NCBI GenBank assembly: GCA_038878695.1
Contig: JAVZVD010000002.1
Coordinates: 1-64,000, forward strand
DNA length: 64,000 bases
DNA from: Fervidicoccaceae archaeon
Lineage (GTDB): Archaea; Thermoproteota; Thermoprotei_A; Sulfolobales; Fervidicoccaceae
Direction: 5' to 3'
Shown here: in pieces, positions 25,350 to 33,853 of the stretch
Layout of the letters: every line of letters begins with the position of its first letter
How positions within the stretch are numbered: the stretch's first letter is position 1
The notes under the pieces: model-generated
What the model saw: only the letters and a program-made list of their open reading frames with translations
What the model was told of the DNA's origin: nothing
Database searches by the model: none
Made by a program: the position numbers and the translations under genes

Positions 25350-26549
25350 TCACGTCGCTGAGAGGACGAATTCTGTGATCTTTTCGGCGAGGGACTCAAA
25401 GGTTTCGTCCATCAGCTTCAGGACCAAGACGTTGTTCTTACTCGAATGGGCTAGCTCCTCTTCCATCAGCGTTCTCCCGACTTCTAGCTGAGGCGTGATT
25501 ATCAACACGTAGTGCCCCTCGGTCCCGCTCACGTAGGCAGTCTTCATTACGTAGGGCGTCACATCGTTGCCTCGACCCAAATCCAAAGCGACGTTGATCT
25601 TGGAGACCTGATTGACTATGACCATAGAGAAAGGCGTCAGCTTGAAGATGCGGTGCACCTCATCGCTCAGCGCTATGGCTTTGCCCGCGTGAAGCCTGAG
25701 GCCTAGGCCGCGCTCCTCGACGTATCTCTTGAGAGCCTCAGCGAATACCTCCTCCACGAGCGTGGGCTCGCTCAGCTGTCGCGACGAGAGCCTGTAGGAT
25801 TTCAGCACTCTGACCTCTCCATCGAGTGGGTCAAATTCGTAGTTGACCCGGTGAGCCAGAGCCTCGGCGTTCATGCAAATCAACTTTAGGATAGGAGTCT
25901 TGAACGTGACGTTACAGCTCTCACAGAGGAAGAGCTTGCCGAGGACTCTCAACTGCGTCTCGGGATTTGTGACGAGTATGTTGCAACGAGGGCACACCCT
26001 CTTGCCCTCTGGGGCGACCGGGAATCTATCGACGACATCTACATAGCCGCAGGCGACGTGTTGGACGAGCCTGGTCGGCTTGATCTCATCCGACGAGCAG
26101 CTAGGGCAATAGAGCCTCGGGCCTACGTAGGAGGAACCGCACTTGGGGCAGACGAGGAGCCTGAACGTTGGCGTCTCGGCGACGAGTCCCGCGCTCACGA
26201 GGCTCGGCATTATCCTCTCGAAGCGCCTCTTCGTCCCTCCTTGCTCGAGCTCATTGAGTGAGTCGAGCACGTGAGCTGGGCAGTGGAGCGCCTCCCCTCG
26301 CAGTACCACCGACCCCGTCTTGGGCTCCACGGCCTCCCACAGAGCCTTCTCGCCTTCGCCGTGGATCAGGGCGTGTTTATAGAGGTATAGCACTAGGTCG
26401 CCCGCGACCCTCCAGCCTAGAGTGCGTACGAGCTCCGCGCTCCAGCTCTCGGCCACCGCCAGCTCGACTTTACTCTTTGCCCCCAGCTCGGCGTCGTACA
26501 TAGGAGCGGTCCTCGCAATGTCGGGGCTTTCTTGCGATTTGCTGGCCAT
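25350..26549 (-). CDS. TackOD1-domain zinc-ribbon protein
   Basis: 399 residues. The centre carries serial zinc ribbons: LVCPKCGSSYVGPRLYCPSCSSDE, then HVACGYVDVVDRF, CPRCNILV and LFLCESCNVTF, the pattern of the TackOD1 output domain known from TACK archaea. An N-terminal helical region (residues 30-120) looks like a winged helix; the C-terminal 130 residues (VHRIFKLTPFSMVIVNQVSKINVALD) resemble a response-type alpha/beta domain. Probably a signalling or regulatory protein; the partner is not known. ATG start 26549. The ribbon-helix-helix gene follows on the same strand. Confidence 0.72.
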   Translation of the reverse strand: MASKSQESPDIARTAPMYDAELGAKSKVELAVAESWSAELVRTLGWRVAGDLVLYLYKHALIHGEGEKALWEAVEPKTGSVVLRGEALHCPAHVLDSLNELEQGGTKRRFERIMPSLVSAGLVAETPTFRLLVCPKCGSSYVGPRLYCPSCSSDEIKPTRLVQHVACGYVDVVDRFPVAPEGKRVCPRCNILVTNPETQLRVLGKLFLCESCNVTFKTPILKLICMNAEALAHRVNYEFDPLDGEVRVLKSYRLSSRQLSEPTLVEEVFAEALKRYVEERGLGLRLHAGKAIALSDEVHRIFKLTPFSMVIVNQVSKINVALDLGRGNDVTPYVMKTAYVSGTEGHYVLIITPQLEVGRTLMEEELAHSSKNNVLVLKLMDETFESLAEKITEFVLSAT

Positions 26550-26633
26550 CCTCTCACCGCTGCCTCGGTGTTAGGTTAAGAAAAACATTTCCGTTCCGCT
26601 CTTCTCTTCGTGCTTAAGAAGTCTTTTAAACGG

Positions 26634-26894
26634 CTAGGCTCTCTCCGAAGAGCTCCCAGAAGATAATTGACCGAGGATCACGTCGGCCAAGTGTTTCGGC
26701 TTCGTGTACCATTTATCGTATCTGTACATCCTACCTTTATAATTGATCTCCACGAAGTCTCCTCGGTCGGTCAGTTCCATCAGGACCGAGTCCTCTTTAA
26801 TTATCCTAAGCGTCGACCCCCTCGGCATAAGCTTCATGCCTCTGGCGGCGAGCTCTCCGGATATCTTCTCCCTCAGCTCCTCTAGATAGCTCAT
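26634..26894 (-). CDS. Small conserved-looking hypothetical protein
   Basis: 86 residues with a helix (YLEELREKISGELAARG) followed by a beta-rich basic core (STLRIIKEDSVLMEL, FVEINYKGRMYRYDKWY). No motif recognised. ATG start 26894. AT-richer DNA (26575-26633) between its end and the TackOD1 start contains that gene's promoter-like sequence. Composition suggests a folded small protein, not a spurious frame. Confidence 0.6.
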   Translation of the reverse strand: MSYLEELREKISGELAARGMKLMPRGSTLRIIKEDSVLMELTDRGDFVEINYKGRMYRYDKWYTKPKHLADVILGQLSSGSSSERA

Positions 26895-26940
26895 GCTCGC
26901 GTTTCACCTCACGGCGTCATCGAGCTTTCCCGCGTGGGCA

Positions 26941-27366
26941 TTAAAACGTTGAGCTCGTTCTACGACGTCGCGCGGGTCCGGGCCTCTTTTTCTCCTCTTC
27001 CTCTCCTCGCAAGAGGAAGCTTGGCGGGAGCTCCAGATTGAGTATCGGGATCATGATGTAGCCGGGCACGCTCCTATTCGTGAGCTCGACTCTCTCGCCG
27101 GATTCGTCTAGCTTAAAAGCCACGTAGTTGCTCTCCGCGCACTTGGCGTCGTCCGGCTCGCACTCGTAGTAGTAGAGCATGGGGACTCCGTATAGCGTAT
27201 AATAGTCTCTGAGGACCGCTAGCATCCCAACGACGTGGCGACCATCTCTCCTCTTATACCTCAACAGGTAAACCGGTTGACCCACGCCTATCGACGCGGC
27301 GGCGGCTCGAGCTATATCGGACAGCGAGGAAACTCGGGTAAACTCCAACGACTCCTCGGTCTTCAT
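26941..27366 (-). CDS. Hypothetical protein with basic tail
   Basis: 141 residues, mostly alpha/beta (PVYLLRYKRRDGRHVVGMLAVLRDYYTLYGVPMLYYYECE), with an Arg/Lys-rich C-terminal tail (EEEEKKRPGPARRRRTS). Two cysteines (ECEPDDAKCAE) are close together. ATG start at 27366. It lies 46 bases upstream of the 86-residue gene on the same strand and may share its transcript. No family recognised. Confidence 0.6.
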   Translation of the reverse strand: MKTEESLEFTRVSSLSDIARAAAASIGVGQPVYLLRYKRRDGRHVVGMLAVLRDYYTLYGVPMLYYYECEPDDAKCAESNYVAFKLDESGERVELTNRSVPGYIMIPILNLELPPSFLLRGEEEEKKRPGPARRRRTSSTF

Positions 27367-27475
27367 GCGAAGTCCCGGCCCAGAGCGGGAGACTCAAGAC
27401 TCGTTAAAAACCTCTCGGGCCTCGAGCTCAAGCTTAAGCTCGGAGGGGGCTTCTAGAAGAGCGCGGTGCTCTACC

Positions 27476-27718
27476 GTGAGCGACGAAGTCAAGGACCTCT
27501 ACGAGCTCGAGGGCCTCGTGCTGATCGGTGAGGCCGAGCCCGTGGCCGTGGAGAGTTGCGGCCGCGGCCGCGGCCGCGCGCGCGTCGTTGTAGCTATGAG
27601 AGATGGGAGGAGAATCGCCGGCCCCTGCACCGACTCGCGAGCGGCCGAGAAGGCGGCGGCGTCATTGAGGAGGTTCGCTGCTCTCGTGAAGGGGGTCGGG
27701 GGAGGCGAGCCGAGATGA
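27476..27718 (+). CDS. 80-residue protein coupled to the Cas4-like nuclease
   Basis: GTG 27476 to TGA 27718, followed by an ATGA overlap with the Cas4-like gene, so the two are coupled. The sequence is small and alpha/beta (ELEGLVLIGEAEPVAVESC, ARVVVAMRDGRRIAGPCTD, AAEKAAASLRRFAALV). Its codons 30-37 fall in a GGCCGC repeat (about 27560-27585). No motif is recognised; a partner or regulator of the nuclease is only inferred from coupling. Confidence 0.55.
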   Translation: MSDEVKDLYELEGLVLIGEAEPVAVESCGRGRGRARVVVAMRDGRRIAGPCTDSRAAEKAAASLRRFAALVKGVGGGEPR

Positions 27719-28335
27719 GCTCTCTCGACCGCTCGAGGCTCTCCATCTTGGATCTGCTCTACGAGAGGAAGAGAGCTGAGTTCGCGGAGAGGCTGAGCGA
27801 GCTTAGAGACGAGTCTGTGATCTACGTGGTGGAGCTGGCGGGCTGTCCCAAGAAGAGAGAATTCCGCGTTAGGTTCCCCGAGCTGACGTTCAGATTCGAC
27901 CCTCAGCTCATCTTGGGCGACGTGGCTCACGCGGGCCTAGAGCATCTGCTATCGTCCGTCGGCTTTGAGGTCGAGAAGGAGGTCAGCGAGAGAGTCGAGG
28001 TGGACGGCAGAGTCTACGTAGTCAAGGGCAGGGTAGATGCGATGTTCGAGGACAGGATCGTCGAGATAAAGACGGGTCGCCCGGGTCAGAGGTTGCCTCA
28101 AGAGCACCACGTGCTTCAACTGAAGATCTACATGGCGCTCACGGGCTCGAGGAGAGGAACTCTCATCTATGTAACCGGCGACAGGTTGGTGGAATTTGAG
28201 GTAGAGGCGGAGAGTCGCCCGACTCTCGGCGAGCTCGTCCTAGAGCACCTCAGAGCCGATAAGGTGCCCAAGTGGGATTGGGAGTGCAGGTACTGCGCCT
28301 TCTCCAGGCTCTGCCCGCGCAGACTCCCAGAGTAG
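27715..28335 (+). CDS. Stand-alone Cas4-like Fe-S exonuclease
   Basis: 206 residues with the Cas4/RecB-type layout: an early Cys (ELAGCPKKREFR), the nuclease core RVDAMFEDRIVEIKTGR (D...ExK), QLKIYMAL (QxxxY) and a C-terminal cysteine trio CRYCAFSRLCPRR, giving four Cys for an Fe-S cluster. Cas4 proteins are 5'-to-3' or endo-acting DNA nucleases in CRISPR adaptation; here there are no other cas genes and no array, as with the solo Cas4 proteins common in archaea. ATG 27715 overlaps the upstream stop. Confidence 0.85.
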   Translation: MSSLDRSRLSILDLLYERKRAEFAERLSELRDESVIYVVELAGCPKKREFRVRFPELTFRFDPQLILGDVAHAGLEHLLSSVGFEVEKEVSERVEVDGRVYVVKGRVDAMFEDRIVEIKTGRPGQRLPQEHHVLQLKIYMALTGSRRGTLIYVTGDRLVEFEVEAESRPTLGELVLEHLRADKVPKWDWECRYCAFSRLCPRRLPE

Positions 28336-28423
28336 GGGCGAGGCTCGGCATTGGTGTCAGTCTTCACCGCTCAGCAATACCGACCTTCGTCACGGCCCCG
28401 CTCTTCTCTCGCTCAGGACCAGC

Positions 28424-30061
28424 TTAATCTTTTCCCGAGAGCTCTCGCGTCAGTCTCTTGCACACGACGTCTCGCCCGAGGGCCTCGACCAGCGGCGCCG
28501 CTCTCGGGCCCTTGACGTCGCCCACGAATACCATGTAGAACTCCTCGTAGAATCTCGCGCGCTCCTCGTCAGATAAGTGGGCCGTGACCTCTATCATCAC
28601 TCTCTTGATCGCCTCGCTCCTCCACTCGCTTAGCGCCTCGAGCCTCCTGCCGAGCTCCACGAGGAGGCCTCGATACCTGAGCTTCTCCGTCAGACTCGGC
28701 GGGAGCTCCTCCAGCAGCTTGTACCTCACGTGGCTTGGCGCGTAGAGCTTGACCCAGGCCTCCGCTCTCCTCGCCAGCCCGAGGACCCTCCTGAGCCCCT
28801 CATCGCTCAGGTCGCCCGCTAGGAGGCCTGACGCTCTCAATCTCTCCACGACCTGCTCCGGCGTCCAATAGCTCGGGAGAGATTGCACCAAGAGAGCCAT
28901 GGTGAGGTAGGAGACCTGCGGGAGCATCTCGCTCGGCGGTTTCGGCAACATGCTGAGCTCGTAGGAGGAGACCTTGAGCTCGTCGTCGGGACTCAACGCG
29001 CTCACTTTCCCCTCCCCCAACGCGTAATAGAGCCTCTCCGCCGAGTAGAAGTCCTCGTAATACGCGGGCATCCTCTCTAGATCTATCACGATCCTCCTTC
29101 TCGGGTGCGTGCCATAGTACAAGTATCTCAGGACCTCCGGGTGAGCCACCTCGTCCCACTGCTTGGGCGTCAGCCCAACGAACTCGCTGCTCGACATGTC
29201 CTCTTCGGCTCCGCCGCGCTTGTACGAGACCCACTCGTACGGGATCCCGGCCGGGGGCTCGTAGTCGAAGACGAGGCGCGATATCTCGGAGCAGCTATCT
29301 CTGCTGCCCCCGGGAGTCGCGTGATCTCGCCCGTAAGGCTCGAAGTCTATGCGCAGAGCCTTCCACACAGCGGCCCACTCGATTCTCCAGCCGAGCTTCC
29401 CGTTCTCCACGCCGGTCCTCCCAACGTACCCGCAGGCTCCGCAGGAGTATTCGACGAGCTCGCCGGAAACCGAGAGGACTCTCGTCGAGTCTATTCTACC
29501 GCAGGCTCCGCATATCGGCTCGAAGGGGCTCCAGTCCTCGGGCAGAGGAGCTCTGCCTCTGTACTTATTGAGGACGGCTCTGAGCTTTGATCTCTTCTCG
29601 AGGCTCTCGAGGACCAGCGCCTTGAGAGGGCCCGCATAGAGCTCCGTGGTCGTCACGACCTCTATTTCTCCGTCCGAGAATCTCGAGAGATAAGCCCCGA
29701 AGTCCTCCCAGAAGTGCTGGACCCAACCCTCGTGGCAGCCGCAAGGGTCGGGGACCCTGGAGAGGGGCCAACCGACGTACTTGGAGCCCTCGCCGCGCGG
29801 GAATTGGGCTAACTGAGGCGGCTTCCCCTTCCATGGGTCCTGAGTGTAGAGGACTATCTTCTGCTCCACGGAGTACCCTCGGCGTCTCAGCTCTCTTCTC
29901 ACGGCCTCCCCCACGAGGACCTCGCCGCGCAGTCTTCCTATATGTTGGAGACCCGAGACGGAGAGGCCGCCGTTCACTACTACGTGCGAGAGGCCGAGCT
30001 TCCCGATTCTCTCCTCGACCGCCGCGACCAGCTCCTCGGTCCAGTGGTGGGAGCGCCTCAC
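28424..30061 (-). CDS. lysK: Class I lysyl-tRNA synthetase
   Basis: 545 residues. HIGH region GLSVSGLQHIGRL (residues 33-44), QDPWKGK and a zinc ribbon (C184-C187, C207-C210) match archaeal class I LysRS, which charges tRNA-Lys. The KMSKS region reads GGAEEDMSSSEF (residues 283-294), so the usual leading lysine of KMSSS appears to be Asp. The C-terminal anticodon-binding helical cage is complete. ATG start at 30061. No other lysyl-tRNA synthetase is seen in the window. A hairpin-rich gene-free stretch lies upstream. Confidence 0.92.
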   Translation of the reverse strand: MRRSHHWTEELVAAVEERIGKLGLSHVVVNGGLSVSGLQHIGRLRGEVLVGEAVRRELRRRGYSVEQKIVLYTQDPWKGKPPQLAQFPRGEGSKYVGWPLSRVPDPCGCHEGWVQHFWEDFGAYLSRFSDGEIEVVTTTELYAGPLKALVLESLEKRSKLRAVLNKYRGRAPLPEDWSPFEPICGACGRIDSTRVLSVSGELVEYSCGACGYVGRTGVENGKLGWRIEWAAVWKALRIDFEPYGRDHATPGGSRDSCSEISRLVFDYEPPAGIPYEWVSYKRGGAEEDMSSSEFVGLTPKQWDEVAHPEVLRYLYYGTHPRRRIVIDLERMPAYYEDFYSAERLYYALGEGKVSALSPDDELKVSSYELSMLPKPPSEMLPQVSYLTMALLVQSLPSYWTPEQVVERLRASGLLAGDLSDEGLRRVLGLARRAEAWVKLYAPSHVRYKLLEELPPSLTEKLRYRGLLVELGRRLEALSEWRSEAIKRVMIEVTAHLSDEERARFYEEFYMVFVGDVKGPRAAPLVEALGRDVVCKRLTRELSGKD

Positions 30062-30887
30062 GCTCTCCTCTCCTCACCGCGCAGAGGAGCCAGTCGGCCG
30101 ATTAAAAGCGCGCGCTCGCGCCGCCGCGGCGGCGAGACCTAACGAGATCATCGAGATCGACGAAATCCGCAAGAGGTTCGCGTAGGGGATGCGCTTTAAC
30201 ATGACCTCGACCAACGTGATCCCGCTCGGGCCGCCAATGCTACCGCCTAAGTGGCCAGCCGTTAAGAGAGAAACTTAGGCCCAGCCTCTCTTCATCGCTC
30301 AAACCCCTGATCGCGGATCGCGGCGCTGGCGTAGTAAACTAACAGCTCGTGATAGCCAGGGCTCCAGCTCCTCGTCCCCACCATTGGTGGCGTGATAACG
30401 AGGTAGCAGTCCCCAGACCTCTTCTCATTCCGAGACTTCTGGGGACCAGCCCGTGCACTCCGCTGGAGCTTGCTGAGCAGCACGGCCAGGACTTCGAGCG
30501 CCACGCCAGCGTGGAGAAGGAAGTGCTGAGCTGGAGAGCTCGCCTTGAGTTCAGAGCCCGCTGAGGCGGGGGCAGAGGCGAGAGCGGTCAATGGAAATAG
30601 GGTGTTGAGAGCGTCGCGTTTGTCAAGATGGAATTAACCGGGCTCAGACGAGAGTATTAGGGACACTAAGAGCGATGAGGTCTACCGAGAGAGCTAGCAA
30701 GCCGGAGAGGCGTCTCTCGAGCAAGACAAGAACCGAGAGAGCCGATAGGCTACCGTAGAGGACCGCGAACATCCGGGGGGCTTGAGTAGGTCGTCAGCGC
30801 CCCCGCTCAACGCACTCCCAGTCGCCGAGTCCCGGCGAAGTCCTCGCGGACGCGCTGTAGGGCTCCTCTCGTCAGTTTCGACCCTAG
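30062..30887. other. Gene-poor stretch with clustered inverted repeats
   Basis: About 826 bases without a convincing protein gene. Between 30264 and 30514 six inverted repeats lie almost end to end: 30264-30270/30286-30292, 30370-30375/30398-30403 enclosing 30378-30382/30386-30390, a 9-base pair 30409-30417/30438-30446, 30451-30456/30480-30485, and 30501-30506/30509-30514. This suggests a structured RNA, though no known RNA (RNase P, SRP) motif was found. A 99-codon minus-strand frame (30292-30591) and a hydrophobic 42-codon frame near 30647-30775 are open but unsupported. A decayed gene is the alternative. Confidence 0.4.
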
Positions 30888-31451
30888 CTAGCTGCGGCTA
30901 GCTTGGCTGTACTGCTCAGTTAAGCCTCTCTCGAGCTCGGAGCAGACGCGCTCGGCCAGCGCAACGGGATCCTCGATCAGTTCTATCCTCGCCAGCCTCC
31001 TGCCGTCTGGGAAGGGAGCGAGCCTCTCAAGCTTGTCGGTCGGCAAGCCAGTCCCCTGGAGGACGAAGGAGGGCTTCCCCTCGGTGTAGGCCAGGAGGAC
31101 CTCAATCATGGTCCCCGAGGCCCCTCCGAGGGCAACCATTACGTCGCAGCTCCTAGCCAGCGCGACGCTCCTCCCTCGGAAGCTCAGGCCCGTTCTTATC
31201 ACCAGAGCATCTGGAGGGTACTCGCGGCCGCGCTCCATCTCGATAGGAGGCAGCAGCACGACGCGTAGACCCAAGGAGAGGGCTTTGTCGACCACGACCC
31301 TCATGAGGCCCCAGTAGCCCCCCAATACGAGCGCCGCTCTCTCTCCGCAACTCGACGCTAGCGTCTCCACGAAGAGCTCGGCCGCTCTGGCGAGCGATGG
31401 GTCCGCGTCCTCGCTGTGAGCGGCCACGGCGACGAGTTTCACTCTCCCCAC
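30888..31451 (-). CDS. LOG-type Rossmann protein (TIGR00725/SLOG family)
   Basis: 187 residues with a Rossmann-like nucleotide site: ALVLGGYWGLMRVVVDKAL and LGGASGTMIEVLLAYTEGKP, the GGxxGTxxE motif of the LOG/SLOG superfamily. Relatives are cytokinin-riboside monophosphate hydrolases or nucleotide-ligand sensors; which applies here is not known. GTG start 31451. It is the last gene of a run of five on the minus strand (aminotransferase, GNAT, racemase-like, MFS), 43 bases after the transporter. Confidence 0.75.
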   Translation of the reverse strand: MGRVKLVAVAAHSEDADPSLARAAELFVETLASSCGERAALVLGGYWGLMRVVVDKALSLGLRVVLLPPIEMERGREYPPDALVIRTGLSFRGRSVALARSCDVMVALGGASGTMIEVLLAYTEGKPSFVLQGTGLPTDKLERLAPFPDGRRLARIELIEDPVALAERVCSELERGLTEQYSQASRS

Positions 31452-31494
31452 GGCGGCTCGCCTTTCTCTCGGCGCTCTCGCTCTTCTCGACCTT

Positions 31495-32712
31495 TTATCT
31501 TCCTATCTTCCTAGCGCTCGATGCGAAGAGGGCGAGGGGGACCACATAAAACAGGGCCGAGACTTCGATGGCTCTCGAGTAATCGCGGCTCATCGCAACG
31601 AAGAGAGGGGGCCCCGCGAGGCTTCCCACGTCGAACATAGCCGTGTAAACGCCCGAGGCCAGCCCCCTGACGCGAGGCTCTACGCCGAGGAGCGCGAGGC
31701 TCTGCAGAGAAGGGACAACGAACCCCATCCCCAGCCCGGCTATGGCCGCGTAAGCCGTCAAGCGTCTAGAGAGGGGGTCCGCCGCCGTCAGGAGGGCTCC
31801 GAGCAGCGAGAGCGTCAGCCCCAGGATCCCCGTCGCCCTCTCGTCGACGCGTCGGCGCGATACCCCCATGAGCACGCGCGGGGGCAGCGTGGCCAGCGCG
31901 AAGACCACGAAGAAGCCGCCCGTGACGTGGGGGTCGATTCCCCTCAGCTTGTGGAGAGCCGGGAGGAAGAGCGTCATCGAATTGAACGACATGCTGTGCA
32001 GCAGCACGACCGTTGTCGGCACGAGGAAGCGGGGCGTTAAAAGCCTGGAGAGGGCGGAGTGTTGCGCTCGACGCTCGAGATCCGCACCGGCTCTACCCGA
32101 TAGAGTCTCTAGCCGACTGAGCATCGTAGCGCACAAGGAGAGAGAGGCGAGCACGATGGCGAGAGAGACGGCGAAGGCCGCCCTGTAACCTCGCGATGCC
32201 ACTACGTATCCCCCTATGGCCGGGCCCAGAGCCATGGAGAAGCCCACGGCCGCGGACCTCCAAGCTATGGCCCTGGCGGCTGACTCGCCGCTCATGGCCG
32301 CGACATACATGGTGGTCGGCATGAAGAGAGCGAGGCCTAGGCCCTGAAGCGCCCTACTCGCGTAGATCTCCCCGAGACCGTTCGCAGAGACCAGCAGGGC
32401 CTGAGAGACGCAGGCGAGCGCCGCCCCAGCCACTAAGGCGTGGGCGGCTAGACCCCGGTCCAGGAGCGCCCCGGTCAGGAGCCTGAGGCCCAGGGCCGTG
32501 GCCGCTATGGCGGGGCCCAGTAGAGCGACCTGCGCCTCGGAGGCTCCCAGAGCGACGGCGAATTGAGCCACGTAGGGGCCGGAGGCCTGGAGGCCTACGA
32601 AGAAGAGGATCGTGGCTAGATTGACTCGAGACTCTAGTCGTTGAGGACGTCTTGCTCGATCGCGACCAGGGCTATCCGCCGGAGCGGCGGAGCTCGAGGC
32701 TTCCCTTGACAT
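31495..32712 (-). CDS. MFS transporter
   Basis: 405 residues with about twelve hydrophobic segments. Motif-A-like loops follow TM2 (RLLTGALLDRGLAAHALV) and TM8 (PPRVLMGVSRRRVDERATG), and SRALQGLGLALFMPTTMYVA resembles the TM4 region of drug/metabolite exporters of the major facilitator superfamily. Substrate unknown; linkage to the racemase-like and GNAT genes suggests an amino acid or its acyl derivative. ATG at 32712 overlaps the upstream gene by 41 bases. Confidence 0.85.
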   Translation of the reverse strand: MSREASSSAAPADSPGRDRARRPQRLESRVNLATILFFVGLQASGPYVAQFAVALGASEAQVALLGPAIAATALGLRLLTGALLDRGLAAHALVAGAALACVSQALLVSANGLGEIYASRALQGLGLALFMPTTMYVAAMSGESAARAIAWRSAAVGFSMALGPAIGGYVVASRGYRAAFAVSLAIVLASLSLCATMLSRLETLSGRAGADLERRAQHSALSRLLTPRFLVPTTVVLLHSMSFNSMTLFLPALHKLRGIDPHVTGGFFVVFALATLPPRVLMGVSRRRVDERATGILGLTLSLLGALLTAADPLSRRLTAYAAIAGLGMGFVVPSLQSLALLGVEPRVRGLASGVYTAMFDVGSLAGPPLFVAMSRDYSRAIEVSALFYVVPLALFASSARKIGR

Positions 32713-33853
32713 GCTTCCTCAGCCGATCTTCCAAGACCTCGACGCCTATGCCGCTTCTTTCGGGCATCTCCATGGTTCCGTCGCTCCTCAGCTCCCAAGG
32801 CGGCTCGACTATGTCCTCGTACCAATACCTCGAGCTCTCGCCGATGTCGCTGGGATACCTAACGTTTGGGAGCGTGGCCGATGCGACGAGAAAGGCCCTG
32901 CCGATCCCGGTCTCCAACATCCCCCCTATCCACACCCCAACACCGAACGACTCCGCTAGGTCGTGTATCGCCCTCACCTCGTTCAGCCCCCCGACTCTGG
33001 CCGGCTTGATGTTAATGACCCTGCAACTCTTCAACTTGAGAGCGGCCTTAGCGTCGTGGAGGCTCTTGATGCTCTCGTCGAGGCATATGGGGGTCCTCAG
33101 CTTGGATTGAAGCTCAGCGTGCTCGGCCAGATCGTCGTAGTGCAGGGGTTGCTCTATCATGAGCAGGTCCCGCGAGTCTAGCTCGAGGAGAGGCCCCGAT
33201 GTCTCGAGAGAGTAAGCGGCGTTGGCATCCACCTGGAGAGGTATGTGTCCGAGCTCTCTCCTGAGAAGGTCTACGGGCTCCACGTCCCAGCCCGGCTTGA
33301 TCTTTATCTTCACTCTCCTATAGCCGCGTTCTAAGTATCTTAGGACGGACCTCAGCAGAGCCGCGGCGTCTCCGATGATGCCGACGCTGATCCCGCACTC
33401 CACTCTGCTCCTGACCCCCCCGAGCAGCCTATAGAGGGGCCTCCCCTCCAGCCTCGCAGCGAGATCCCAGAGAGCCATCTCTATGCCGGCCTTGGCCATT
33501 CTGTGGCCGCGCACTCTCCGCGCGAGCCTCAGGAAGCCTAGGGGCCCGTCGACTTCCTCTGCTCTCAATAGCTCCGGGACCAAGAAGCGCGCCGCGATGC
33601 TTAGGGCGGTGTCCACGGTCTCGTAGCTATACCATGGCCCGTCGTCGACTGGAGCCTCTCCCCAGCCGACTTCCCCGCTTCTCTCCTCCACCTCGAAGAT
33701 CAGACAGTGTCTGTCGACGATCTTGCCGAAGCTTGTCTCGAAGGGTTCTCTGAGCCTCATGACGACGTGGTGGATCCCAACTCGCCTTATCTCCACGGCT
33801 CCCCCTCCTCGAGTATCTTCTCGAGATCTCTCCTCCATAGGACGTAGAAGCAT
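32672..33853 (-). CDS. Enolase-superfamily N-acylamino-acid racemase / o-succinylbenzoate synthase-like
   Basis: 393 residues with the full MLE-subgroup catalytic set: KxK in VKIKIKPGWD, metal ligands QVDANAAY, MIEQPL and LDESI, the general-base lysine in NIKPARVGG, and GGMLETGIG. Its closest family by motif is menC2/N-acyl(succinyl)amino acid racemase. No menaquinone genes are adjacent; instead a GNAT gene precedes it, the arrangement linked in bacteria to N-succinylation and racemisation of D-amino acids. True start may be GTG/ATG within the first 30 residues, after the low-complexity N-terminus. Confidence 0.85.
   Translation of the reverse strand: MLLRPMEERSREDTRGGGAVEIRRVGIHHVVMRLREPFETSFGKIVDRHCLIFEVEERSGEVGWGEAPVDDGPWYSYETVDTALSIAARFLVPELLRAEEVDGPLGFLRLARRVRGHRMAKAGIEMALWDLAARLEGRPLYRLLGGVRSRVECGISVGIIGDAAALLRSVLRYLERGYRRVKIKIKPGWDVEPVDLLRRELGHIPLQVDANAAYSLETSGPLLELDSRDLLMIEQPLHYDDLAEHAELQSKLRTPICLDESIKSLHDAKAALKLKSCRVINIKPARVGGLNEVRAIHDLAESFGVGVWIGGMLETGIGRAFLVASATLPNVRYPSDIGESSRYWYEDIVEPPWELRSDGTMEMPERSGIGVEVLEDRLRKHVKGSLELRRSGG

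Noticed and set aside
30292-30591. A 99-codon open frame on the minus strand in the gene-free region
   Set aside because: It overlaps the dense inverted repeats, has no recognisable motif, and open frames of this size are common by chance in this G+C-rich DNA.
30062-30887. RNase P RNA or SRP RNA in the hairpin-rich region
   Set aside because: The conserved GAGGAAAGTCC-type and GGAAGG/AGCA-type core motifs were not found on either strand.
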